This document shows positions 1 to 10,323 of a stretch of 64,000 bases of DNA, piece after piece; the first letter of the stretch is position 1, and each line of letters opens with the position of its first letter. The DNA is taken from the NCBI GenBank assembly GCA_031763025.1, contig JASSKH010000035.1, positions 780,320 to 844,319 on the forward strand. The letters are read 5' to 3'. Below the pieces are notes generated by a model, which was not told the origin of the DNA, did not search any database, and saw nothing but the letters and a program-made list of their open reading frames with translations. A program made the position numbers and the translations under genes. Source of the DNA: Macrocystis pyrifera. Lineage: Eukaryota > Sar > Phaeophyceae > Laminariales > Laminariaceae.

Positions 1-1227
1 TTAAGTAGGGAAACCATCGTTGTGCACCATGTAGTTGATAGCGCCTGTTTTGGTTTGTCACGGGCCGCTCTAAACTCGGGGTTTTCACTTTACTTGACAG
101 AGCAATAGCACTATTGCAGTCCCCCTTATGAATGACTCTACTGACTCCCCGAACCGCCGTTTCACAGTACCCTCTTTGCTAAGCACTAATTTCTTCAGCT
201 CGCTCCGTTTCTCAATTGAGATCCGGGAGGCGTTCTATGGTAGAGACGTCACTTTTGGGAAAAAAAACTATCTGAGCCACCACGACATCCTTACCGAGTG
301 CCAGTAGAAGAATGGGTATTAACCTTGTGATCTACATTGTTGGGCATATTGCGTAAGTACACGTACGAGATCCGTGTAGCATCAGTCGTAATGACATGGT
401 TGTCCCCGTTGAATTCCGCGTTATACCTTGGGGTGCATAAGAGCCTCAGGAAATGTAGGCTGAACTTCTATCGTAGAACGCCTACATGGCAGGGATTTCT
501 CGACCCTCCCCACTATCCGGTATGCGCCGTCGTTTTCGTCGCGGGAAGAGTATTTCAGCATTTTCTTTTCCTCGTCAACTCGCCTCGAAATGTGCGTACT
601 ACGCGCTCACTCGCTGATAGGCGATTTCTGCATACAGTCAGCTGAATTATTGGAAGAAAAGGCCCCGAGTGGCTGTCTGTCTACGGCAAATAAACCATGT
701 CTATTTGTTACCCAATGTGCGACGTCTGAAACCGGTGGTCACCGAAAGTCAAACATGAGGGAGGCACACATGAGGCGGACGTAAGCACAAAATCCGACAC
801 TCCACTGCCAATTTTCGAGACCCAGACGGTGGGAGGCGTACTCATTTGTTGCTTGCCCATTGATCCCTTCCAGGGGGTGGGGGTATTCTAAAACCAAGTA
901 CCAGGTACCAAATAGAAAACAAAACGCTTTTCGTCAAATTGTTCGGAAATCCCACCCCACCCACTGGTTTATTCTTCATTGCAAACTTTTGAGGAGGAGT
1001 GTGGAGTCATTTTGTCTTTTTGACGTGTCCCCGAGGGATAGATGTCAGCCATCTCCGGGGGGAATTAAATTGAACAATCTCGGCGGGGTCCAGAGATGCA
1101 CGCTAGTTTATAGTATTCTGGGTATTTTGGCGGGCATTTCACGGAAACCGCATGGGAGTCTCTTGGAGGTCCTCATTAAAAATCCCATGGCAGTCTGTTG
1201 GTTACACGAATATAGAGCTACTCACTA
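1..1227. other. non-coding stretch, no gene recognised
   Basis: Only short open frames occur on either strand, none with a domain I recognise, and the base composition changes little between them. Around 1140-1200 there are scattered matches to the short word that recurs more densely at 1880-2240 (variants of agtcccatgg). I see no promoter, RNA gene or coding signal that I can support. Confidence 0.6.
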
Positions 1228-1232
1228 GCCTC

Positions 1233-1247
1233 CAGTCACTGTGACTG
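1233..1247. repeat. 15-bp palindrome with an AGTCAC-T-GTGACT core
   Basis: Perfect inverted repeat of 7-bp arms around a single central T. The same core recurs as the centre of the larger palindrome at 1828-1862, about 600 bp away, so this is probably a recurring site or a terminus remnant rather than chance. Confidence 0.6.
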
Positions 1248-1827
1248 AATATGCCTGGGGGTAATGCAATACTTCGAAGTATGAGTCTGGCCAACGAGAC
1301 ATATGTTTTCGCGCCCCTTGAATTTTGCCGACTTCGCAACATCCATCTTGGGCTCACTCCGCTCGCCACGGACTATTGATGTGTTAATAGTATCCAGGAG
1401 CACACTACCAGAACCGTTCATAACTTCTCCAGCGTGCATGCTCCACAAAAACAAATACATCCGAAATCGGCGAGAATAGAACTCCCGACTCTTCGTTTTG
1501 TGATTGTATTGCACTACTGTACCCACTAGCCCACGCCAGCCAACTTAACCACGTGATTTTATAGCTCAGTGGGTACATCGTCCGTGTTTGCTGAGAATGG
1601 AGTGCTTGGGATCGAGTCTCAGCATGACCATTTATTTATCTAGGTTGATGAAGGCTCAAACGTTCTTGACTTGTTTACTTAGAGTAGAGTCCGTGGCGAG
1701 GGGCTCGCGCCGAAGATCAGTGTTACGAAGTCGGCGAGATTCAATGGACTCAAAAGCATATATTTTGTTGGTTGCACAGTCTGTATCACTACCCGCTGGC
1801 CTATTATGTCCCGTTTACCACTACCGA

Positions 1828-1862
1828 CTGGTCTACTCAGTCACTGTGACTGAGTGGACCAG
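1828..1862. repeat. 35-bp near-perfect palindrome
   Basis: Two 17-base arms flank a central T (1845), with one mismatch between the arms. The centre is identical to the shorter palindrome at 1233-1247. Such a structure could extrude as a cruciform or be a joined pair of terminal repeats of a lost mobile element. No protein-binding role can be assigned from sequence alone. Confidence 0.75.
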
Positions 1863-1879
1863 GAGATAGTGATATACCA

Positions 1880-2240
1880 ATAAAAAAGTCCCATTGCAGA
1901 GTCATGAAAGTCCCATGGAAGTCCCGGAGAAGTCCCACCGAAGACCCATGAGAACACTACGTATATCATCATGGAGGTCTCATGGAATAGCTAAGAGAAC
2001 ACTACTTCCCATCGAAGTCCCACCGAAGAACTAAGGGAACACTGCCTATAGTCTCATTGAAGTCCCGTCAAAGTTCCATGGAAGGCCCATGGGAATCCTA
2101 TGGAAGTCTCATGGAATCCCCATAAGTGGGAGTCCCATGGGAACCACAATAACGGTAGTCGCGCGGAAATACCATGGGACTCCCGTGGGGACACAATGTC
2201 CTATGGATGTCTCATGGGATTCTGTTTCATGGGAGACCCA
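1880..2240. repeat. degenerate short tandem repeat (agtcccatggaa-like word)
   Basis: A word of about 12-15 bases built on gtcccatgg/aagtccc recurs many times with variable spacing, also in weaker form at about 1140-1200. It reads as a decayed simple-sequence array. The short open frames through it on both strands (for example 2089-2310 plus) are repeat translations without recognisable content. Confidence 0.6.
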
Positions 2241-2589
2241 TACGTCCGTGAAGCAAGCCCATGAAATCGGGGCTGAAGCTAGCACCGGGTGCAGCAAGTA
2301 CGTACTGTAAAGCTACAGTATCCAAGCCCACAAGTGTGGCGGAAAGCTCGCAGCAACGGTAGCTAAGGAAGTACACAAAGTCTCACTCGTGTCAAATAGG
2401 ACATACCGGCATACTATAAGAGTTTTCCGAGGAAAATCGGAATTTCCTAAAAGTTGCCGTTCGATCGCACTATGTGCGGCAAGGAGAACCCGAAAAGCAA
2501 CGCTGCTTGTACTACGGTAGGTGCGGAAGAATGTCTGTAAAGTTACAGTACTATCCAAAGCCCACTCTCGTGTATTAGAGAGAGCTGCC

Positions 2590-2713
2590 ATGCTACCCAG
2601 CAGTAGCCAGTAGTGTATACCGAGTCGCTGATCGGTATCATAGTCACCTGTAGCGAGTAGGCCACAGCAGCAGCACAAAATGCTTCGGGAGTACTGTACA
2701 AGCAGTGCGGTAT
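2590..2713 (+). repeat. left copy of a ~120-bp direct repeat flanking the copia gag relic
   Basis: Closely matches 6227-6345 in the same orientation, starting at tgctacccagcagtagcc and ending at agcagtgcggta in both copies, with scattered substitutions. The pair brackets the copia-type gag at 3965-4952. It could be part of a degraded LTR, although neither copy shows clear TG...CA ends with a target-site duplication. Confidence 0.7.
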
Positions 2714-2964
2714 GCTCAATGCCGATTCAGTAGTGTGCGGTGGAACTCCCTTGGATGAGTTATTTCGGGCAGAACCCCGAAATACCGTTTCCACTTCAGC
2801 CCGGGTTTTTTGTTCGAGATTTAGTTTTCACCGGATGCTAGGGGTCTTGAGACTAGAGAGCTCCGTGATCGATCGACCGTGCACGCGCTCACTCGTCCGC
2901 TTCTCTTCTCTTCTCCACCTCCTCCTGTCCCGTTGGGCAAGACCGATAATCAACACTGGCCTTG

Positions 2965-3437
2965 AGCGCCTTTTTCTTTCATGTGTTCTTCTGAGACCTG
3001 AAGCTTGAAGAACAACCAGTCGGTTCGACCCCGGCTGAAGTGCTTACCTCTGCGGCGGGCTGCCTGATCTAACTGAGGAGCCGCGCACACACGCCAACGC
3101 GGGGATTCTGCCAAGAGGCTATGAGCCTCGGTTGACGTAAGCACTGCAGATCCGCGATTCGTCAGCATCATCGAGAAAGGATAACGACTGGGGCCGGACT
3201 GAGCGCCATTTTCTTTCATATGTTCTCCTGAGACTTGAAACTAAAATCACAACCAGTCGGTTCGACACCGGCTGCAGTGCTTACCTCTGCGGCGGACTGC
3301 CTGATCTAACTGAGGAGCCGCACACACACGCCTATGGGGGGATTTTGCCAAGACGTTATGAGCCTCGGTGGACGTGAGCACTCCAGATCCGCAAGCCGTC
3401 AGCATCATCAAGAAAGGATATCGACTGGGGCCGGACT
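2965..3437 (+). repeat. tandem duplication of a ~239-bp unit
   Basis: Unit 1 (about 2965-3199) and unit 2 (about 3204-3437) align along their whole length, both opening at gcgcc.tttttctttcat and both ending at gactggggccggactg. Divergence is by point changes and a few small indels. It lies between the left direct repeat and the copia gag, so it may be part of that element's 5' leader or LTR. Confidence 0.8.
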
Positions 3438-3964
3438 GTTGCTACTTCTCACACAGAGCTGCGAAAATCATCACCCTCTCGCTGTACGAATAACGACAAC
3501 GGACAGCAAGAAGAAAATCTACAGAGCTGCCACGGTCATCGCTATCAGGAGCTGCTTCCTGATACAAATGACTACACATAGCTACTACGATCATCGCCAT
3601 CTGGAGCTATTGCTACGAACTTCCAGTATGCTACTGCTGCGCACTTAGATGAACCCGGGGTTGTCGGTGCGAGTTTACTGCTGTAAAAATCTCGAAGTGG
3701 TTGAAACTCTCATTTGAAGTAAGTGGAGGGGCCACTACTTTCTCGAGTACAAGTACATTCGGTCCCGTTGCGGTACGTCAGAGTCGATTGCTTTCGTTTG
3801 TACGTGACGGACAAGTTCGAGACTACTATTACTGCTGCTGCACTGCTGCTGCTGGTAGGGCAAGACCGACTGCGCGTAATCAAAACCACGGGCGTCCGTC
3901 TGATCGACTGCGGATACTTCGCTGCTGCTGCTACATACGAGAGAGAATACAACTCTGCTGAAAC

Positions 3965-4952
3965 ATGGGCGATTATAACGCGAATGGCAGCCTTTTAAGC
4001 GCATTGAGGGGTATAAAGCCACTCAGCGGTATGAATCCCGACCAGTTTGATGACAGGTACAAAAATACCTGCTTCACGCTGACCATTGCCCTTCCAGGTG
4101 TCTTTCGCATGCTGGAGGGGCAAGCCAGGCCCAGCATCACGACAATGGGGAAGGCAGCTTCCTCGCACGAGTATCTCGATCTACGTCAAGCCGCGTATGA
4201 CAGAGCCAACCAGGATAGTTTTGCTATCTTCTACCTGGTCACCGAGAAAGCGGCGGCGCTGCTGGTGACGAAGCACGCAGAGGGCGCACGGGGGACTCGT
4301 GGCAACGGATCAAAGGTCGTCGAGGAGCTGGAGCCCATATACTTCAAGATCACCAACGAGACGATACGTGCCACACAGGAGGCAATCGAAGAGTATGAGC
4401 TTGATGCCGAGACAAGACCCCGACAACTACATGAGCAAGCTCACGCGACCGCGCAACGTACTGACCGAGATGGAGGAACCTGTCTCGGACAGGCACTTCA
4501 TCGACATCGTTCTCCAAGGTCTCACGGAGGAGTACCGAGACATCAAGCTGATGACCTGGAAGGACCAAGACGTCGATCTGCCGAACATTCAGTCTGTGCT
4601 ACGTCGCCTCTACCTGTACGGGCTGTCGACGAACGAAGCGGGGAGGATTGCTGGACGTGGCACGGCCATGACAGCGGCATCAACATCACCTGACCCCAGT
4701 GCTATTATCTGCGACAACTCTGGCAAGGCAAGGTATTACAGGAGCGGCTGCGCCGTGCCTGCCGAGTCCCTCAGGAAAAAAACAACAAGCCCGCCGGCCA
4801 AAAGAAGAAATCTGGATCAGGGGGCCGAGCTGGGCAGAAAACCCGCCCCGATGGCACCGAAGATAAGCCGGTTGCTAATTTTGACGACGACTTTGACAGG
4901 GGTTTCGCATTTGAACTCGCGAAAATACTGCAGGGGCCGCCAGCCAAAATAG
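3965..4952 (+). pseudogene. Ty1/copia-type gag polyprotein, frameshifted relic
   Basis: Gag would form the retrotransposon's cytoplasmic particle and bind its RNA. The first frame starts at ATG 3965 (MGDYNANGSLLSALRGIKPL...), with hydrophobic and helical character typical of copia Gag. At about 4415 homology jumps to another frame, which contains the UBN2/Gag-family stretch FIDIVLQGLTEEYRDIKLM (about 4500-4555). A decayed CCHC knuckle (CDNSGKARYYRSGC, about 4711-4752) still has its outer cysteines but has lost the central Cys and His. The reading frame ends at 4950-4952, and no copia protease, integrase or RT follows before the right direct repeat at 6227. The family call rests on the UBN2-like segment; the frameshift is visible directly. 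It is either a truncated copia element or a gag-only non-autonomous derivative. Confidence 0.8.
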
Positions 4953-4959
4953 GGGTCTC

Positions 4960-5345
4960 CTTACCTACACGGGGTCGCCGGAAAGACGTTTCACGGGATC
5001 GCTGCAAACAAAAGCGCTAGGGATTGCCGTAAAGACAACTTTCGGAATCGCTACACTACTGTTCGATGAGACTGCCGGAGATTCCGGAGTCGACACACTA
5101 ACAACATAATCGTGGGGTCGCCGAAGTGTATTTTCAGGATCGGGCCACAGTATCATCTATTGGGATTACCGGGAGAGCGTATTCTGGATCGCCGCCTCAT
5201 CGTCGATCGTTTAGGGCTCGTGGATCATCCCTTATGGGGTCGCTGGACATCTTCACTCTTTAGGGCTGCTAGAACATCGCTTCTGGGGTCGCTGGATATC
5301 TTCTGTGAAGGACTTCTGCATCGCGGGGTCGCGATCACTTTACGG
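4960..5345 (+). repeat. degenerate ~35-40 bp repeats built on ggggtcgc(c/t)gg
   Basis: At least eight variants of gg(g/a)(g/a)tcgc(c/t)g(g/a) recur at irregular 25-45 bp spacing immediately after the copia gag relic. The array replaces the region where copia pol would be expected. The open frame at 5112-5366 is a translation of this repeat and shows no domain. Confidence 0.55.
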
Positions 5346-6226
5346 CAAGATTTGTTTGCCTCCTAGTACGTAGCACCACGCGTCTTCTTTGTATTGGAAT
5401 GGTTCTGAAAAGATTTGCTTTGGAGTAGCACCACATGTCTTCTTTGTACGGGGGGGCGGTAGAAACGCGGTAGGCTGCCACGTAGTTATTGTCTTGGTCA
5501 ATTAACAATATTTTATTCTTGAGGCGCAGTTGTGAGATTTTTTGCAGTAATACGCGATGTCTCTCTCCAACACCAACGTGTCTTCAGCTGTGCACTCACC
5601 CTTTGGGCAGTACACCACCATAGCAGTTTGGAATATGTTACAGAAACAAAGTAAAATAATCAACACTGCTGTTCGACTGGTATCCTTTCAGACGTAAAAA
5701 CCTGCGGCCGGTAACGGCGTCGTAGTAGTTAGCGTACGAAGTAATACCGTGCCTGGTATGTCCGCCTGATATACGTATGGTGAACTCGCGCAGGCTCCAA
5801 AGTCTGCGTGGTATGTTTTGCGGTTCGCTGCTCGTCCGTGCTTCCAACCTGTCACCGCAGTAGTATGCCTTTGTATGTTGCCGGGTTATGCGTGTTGTGG
5901 CATTAGCTGTACAAGGGTTGGTCACCCATCATAAACGAAGCAGGAACCGTTGATGTTCTTCGGACGCCGCAAAGAAAAAATGAAGTTTTGCTGCGACACA
6001 GAAACGGAAGCACACGCAAAACATGCAGACAAGTATTACAGAGAAGTACACCGGCCAAGTAACGAAAGTTGAAAAAAAGATATGACAGAGTAGGTCATGA
6101 TACTTGCAGCAAGAATCAAGCAAGAGTACATTAGAACCTAGTTATTGGGTACGCATATTCGATAGTTGAATGCAGCAAATTTGACTATGTCACCTCTATC
6201 GAGGGGTCGTATTCATGATAGCTACA
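5346..6226. other. intergenic, no gene recognised
   Basis: Contains a short local duplication (agcaccac.(c/t)gtcttctttgta at about 5370-5392 and 5427-5449) and otherwise nothing supported. The short minus-strand open frames at 5638-5925 and 5929-6123 have no recognisable domain. Confidence 0.5.
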
Positions 6227-6345
6227 ATGCTACCCAGCAGTAGCCAGTAGTATATACCGGGTCGCTGGTCGGTATCATAGTCGCCTGTAGCGAGCAAACC
6301 ACAGCAGCAGTACAAAGTGCTACAGCAGCACAAGCAGTGCGGTAG
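6227..6345 (+). repeat. right copy of the ~120-bp direct repeat
   Basis: Partner of 2590-2713 in the same orientation; see that entry. It marks the right limit of the copia-related unit, giving an apparent span of about 3.7 kb, too short for a complete copia element. Confidence 0.7.
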
Positions 6346-8771
6346 TGTTACAGCGATTGGCGCCAGGGAGGGAGGTTCATAGCGCTGCGACTGTCTTGAC
6401 CAGCCCTATGGGGAGGATAATACGGCGCGAGACAACTGTCCTGATCAGGGTCACGCATCGGGTCTATTCGATAAGCAGAGGGCAAGCTTTGGTTAGCATC
6501 CTCTAGGCGGATCTTATAGGGGCAGGGGAGGATCCCCGGTGTGGGAACGACTTCGGTCTCGGGTACAGAGCCAGTAACGAGGTTCCGAGACCACCCGGAG
6601 TTTACAAAACACCACCAAGTGAACAAAGAAAGTCAAAGCCAAGTGATCTGTGATACCTGTCCTCTCGACCCCCAGCCCCTTGGGCCCTGCCGTGCCCGTC
6701 GCGCCCGTCGTCGTGTCTGTGGTGCTTCGTTGATTGTTCACTGTGGCTGCTTGCATCTTCCGCATTGCATCGATCCACGTTCTGCGTGACCCGATCATTA
6801 CTGCACGAAGGCACTTCCTCGAACTCTCAAACAACAGGTGAGCCGGCCTCAGAGATCTAACGAGCGCGGTCCTTTTTAGGGTCTGAGAGCTGTACCCTGC
6901 TGTATCATGCTGAACCCGGGAAGATCCAAGGGCATTGCAGGAGATCGGAGTGTTCGCAAAACGCGCGCAGGAGATCGGAGTGCTTGCAAAACTGTGACGA
7001 AATGTCATCGTGTTCTTTGTATAATCCCACGTTTGATCTTGCAAAATACTTTATTGCATACTTGGTTTATGCATACATCCACATGTTTTCGTTGTTGCCT
7101 ACCTTGTATGATGGTGATACACGCAATATGCTGTTATGTATTCACGCTGCCAATGGTGCTCTGCTTGTCTGTTTCGTAAGGCTTTGAAAACACTTATCTG
7201 GTCAATGCATGCAGGCATGCTCGTTGTTCGTGCTCCGTTTTCCTGTTGCTCGTGCTCGTCTGTTCGCTCGTTGTTCATGATCACGCACACATGCAAGTTC
7301 GTTAATAAATGACTGCATGCTATTGACCACATATTGTCTTCAAAACCAAATACAACCGACAGGTATCGATACAAGCCAAAGGTGCCGTACGTACTAATAC
7401 ACGCATGCTCTCGTGTGCCGTTTGCCCGGTTAAGTGATACCGGAAACTAACAGTATTTAGCCTTACGCCGTTTGGGCGTACGTAACCCTATAGAACAATG
7501 AACCCCTCGACAACACTGTGCATTGTCGGCTGGCAAACATAGAACTTTCAAGAAAACCACGTATATTTTGGTGACTAGTATTCTTGCCGCGATGTAGACT
7601 ACATCTGTAGTAGTAGACCAATCGTCGTATTATGCACACCAAATGGAAAGTCCGATGCACGTTTGACCCTCTTCGATGTCTCCGGTCGTACCATTCTCTG
7701 TGTTATATACCAACCGAGCGTTGCGCTCGAGTACCAGGTACAATACCTGAAGGACTGAAAGCCAAGCATAAGAAGAAAGGACAAGAAAAACTGGAGCAGA
7801 TGAAGATCGGCTATGCAAGCCCTTGGGGGGCACGGGTCACACGGGGTGAGATAGTTTCAGCTGGACGATGATGAGCTTGCACACAACGGAGGAACGTGTG
7901 GCTTGCTGTGTCCGGAGGGGTCGGGCTAGATGACAGATATACGATGCAGCCCAACCTGATTAGCACCAGGCCAACAGGTATGGAGCGGGTGAAACACAAC
8001 CGTGTGATTGATCCTTCTCTTTTTCGGATGTCGTGTCCACAGTCGAAAATGCTGATATTTTTCTTGCTGTACGTTATTCCTCGAGCGCAGAAAAGAATGG
8101 GGGGGGTAGGCTGTGTCGCCTTGATTGACTTATAATTCAAGTCACACACCAACGCTAGAAAACTCGCGCAGCTCAGGCCGTAATATGCTGGACCACCGAT
8201 GTAAGACCAGGGACATGGACCCAACGAGATACCGGTAGCAAGAATGACATGGCGCATACCAGTGACGAGCTGCCCGGTGTGTTCGGAAAGGCATGGAATA
8301 TGAGTAGTAAATTGATGGATCTGCTATATTCAGTTAGACTACCATGGAAAGTATTGCGGTGGGCTGTCAATATATGTACGACTCTATTAGCCAGCCCAAC
8401 CTGATCGACTGTCAGTATTTTCGTTGTCATGTATCACATGTACTGGTGTTGTTGAAGAATATCTCGCTGCTGGTATCAAAACAGCAGTAGGGAGTACTTT
8501 TGAATCTCGTTGCGGGATGAGCGCCTCCCGTAGGTGGTGCTAAGTGTGAAACTGGACGTAGTTACTAATGAGCCTACCATGCCACGAACACTTGTCTACC
8601 GCCGCCCGGAGCAAAGGCGCCTCAACTCGGGAATTACACAGAAAAGCCGTATCTCCGTCTCTACTATGCTATCAGTAGGCTATATATACACTACAATAGG
8701 CACGATGCTCAAAAAGATAAAAATATAGTACTGACGACCTGCATTGCTGTACACGATTAATATTAATATAT
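6346..8771. other. intergenic, no gene recognised
   Basis: Several open frames of 60-176 codons exist on both strands (for example 6514-7044 and 7811-8257 minus), but they overlap each other in different frames and show no motif, repeat or domain I know. No hairpins or tandem arrays of note were seen. The last bases before 8772 are AT-rich and form the left flank of the Ngaro-type element. Confidence 0.5.
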
Positions 8772-8990
8772 GTAACTTCCCGTAGGGAGGTGGAGTTTGT
8801 GGAGGCGTTCTGGAATTCGAAGAGGTTCGGCAGAATCGTGAGATGAGGCGAGATCAGACGTCAGTCGAAAACGTCTAGCCACCAGAGCTGCTTGGTCTTA
8901 GACGGCAGACGGCCGCTGCGACAACGAGAGTTCGTAGCAGTAGTGGGCCCAGACAATTGATCGACAGACAATTGATCGACTTTCACACCC
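8772..8990 (+). repeat. A1 split direct repeat of the Ngaro-type element
   Basis: Begins gtaacttcccgtagggaggt and matches A2 from 14030 for roughly 200 bp, with substitutions and small indels. A 17-bp internal duplication (agacaattgatcgac twice at about 8950-8980) is present here and single in A2. The match fades shortly after the cgactttc.caccc word. Confidence 0.9.
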
Positions 8991-9027
8991 CTCGAAGAGC
9001 CGTTATATACTCGTAGCGGCGAGGGGG

Positions 9028-9822
9028 TTGGAGCCATGGTCAAAATTTCTTGCTGCAGCGCGCCAACAACGAGTATCAGCAACATCTCTGGACGTGGGGG
9101 GTGAAAAGGGGGAAGGAGCTGGCCTGCCTGGCCCCGGAGCACCGGATCGAGGCAACGGCCAAGGCGGAGTGGCGGGCATCTGCCCGGGGCTTCCCGCAGC
9201 ACCAGCCGATCCTGCCATGATGGCTGTGCTGCAGCAGTTGTTGGCGAGCAACCACGCGATCGCGGCGCAGATTCCATGTCTTGAAAACATCCAGGCCCAC
9301 CCGCCGCAGCAGGAACAACATCAGCAGCAGCAGCAGCAGCTACAACTTCAGCTGGTTGACCAAACTCCCCGGGGGCGCTATCGCCAGGGGCCTGGTGGCC
9401 CCGTGGGCTGGCGGGGCCATGGGAGGTCAGCCTCTGCCAGCGCCGCAAGACGCAAACCTCAAGGTCGGTGTCGCCGGGCCCGTTTCACGGTAAGAGTCAG
9501 GTACCGAAAAACAAAAGATAATGAATCAAGCAGCAGATCGTTGGAGACAGCACCCCGGCAAGACACCGTACGGCAAGGAGAGAATGTGATTCACGTAGGA
9601 GCACAGTGCAGCAGCAAGCCAGACCGCTCGTCCCATCCACCGTCGCATGTCCGACACACACCCACCCTCCCGCCCTCCGCCACAATACGCACGCACGTGG
9701 ATCCCTTTTGTCAGCAAAAACCGACATACCCAGCCTTGCAAGAACCACCCCGCCTCCCCTTCCGCCCCCTGCCGCGTCATGCATGCACGGGGACCCCTAT
9801 GGTCAGCATACGCAGGAGGTAG
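9028..9822 (+). CDS. ORF1 of the Ngaro-type element, Gag-like candidate
   Basis: First long open frame after A1, 264 codons from ATG 9028. It has a short helical region (about residues 68-95, LQQLLASNHAIAAQI), then a glutamine-rich run encoded by cag repeats (about residues 95-108), then a Gly/Arg-rich basic segment. That composition fits a nucleic-acid-binding Gag-like protein, but no zinc knuckle is visible and I do not recognise the family. Position between A1 and the RT gene is where Ngaro elements carry their first ORF. Neighbouring frames (9606-10376 and 9647-10285) stay open downstream, so the true product may shift frame. Moderate confidence that this is coding, low confidence on function. 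Confidence 0.45.
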   Translation: MEPWSKFLAAARQQRVSATSLDVGGEKGEGAGLPGPGAPDRGNGQGGVAGICPGLPAAPADPAMMAVLQQLLASNHAIAAQIPCLENIQAHPPQQEQHQQQQQQLQLQLVDQTPRGRYRQGPGGPVGWRGHGRSASASAARRKPQGRCRRARFTVRVRYRKTKDNESSSRSLETAPRQDTVRQGENVIHVGAQCSSKPDRSSHPPSHVRHTPTLPPSATIRTHVDPFCQQKPTYPALQEPPRLPFRPLPRHACTGTPMVSIRRR

Positions 9823-9979
9823 AGCTGATGATACTTTCAGCACAGACAGCATGGTCCTTTCGCATGTGCAAATGCAGAAAGACATATCACCTCATGAATC
9901 AGATTGCCAGCCTCGCGACGTGCATCCACCAGCGATCATCCAGAAGAAGGGAGTACTTGATAAAAGGGACATTCAGCCT

Positions 9980-10230
9980 GAACAGTGGGCCAGATTACCC
10001 CACTTCTTTGCGAATCGGGACAGTACCGAGGTTGCGGAAGGTTCAGTACAGCAGGCTTGGTGTGAGCAGAGGGCCAGAGTACCCCCTTCCGACAGAAACC
10101 GAGACAGTATCGGCGACGCGGAAAGTTCACACTACAGCACAGATCAACTTGAGCAGAGGGCCAGATTACCCAACTTTCACGCGAATGGATACAGTGTCGA
10201 TACCGCAGTTAAGGCTCAAATCAGAAGGGT
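9980..10230 (+). repeat. three tandem ~85-bp units within the Ngaro-type internal region
   Basis: The word gagggccaga(t/g)tacccc recurs at about 9986, 10069 and 10156, each followed by a similar stretch ending near gcggaa.gttca. Translated in the frame of 9647-10285 this gives three related segments of the form EQ(W/R)ARLP.F.ANRDS. It could be a repeat-rich linker of ORF1 or an untranslated tandem array. Confidence 0.65.
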
Positions 10231-10323
10231 CGTCCACCCGTTTAGTACGCAGAAATCCCCACAGCAGCACAGACGACAAACATAGTTTGGCAACAGAGAG
10301 GACAAGGGCACGTCCAGCCACCC

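Noticed and set aside
1560-1632. tRNA-like A-box (tagctcagtggg) and B-box (gggatcgagtct)
   Set aside because: The acceptor and D-stem strands do not pair, so it is not a tRNA gene; at most a tRNA-derived SINE head or chance.
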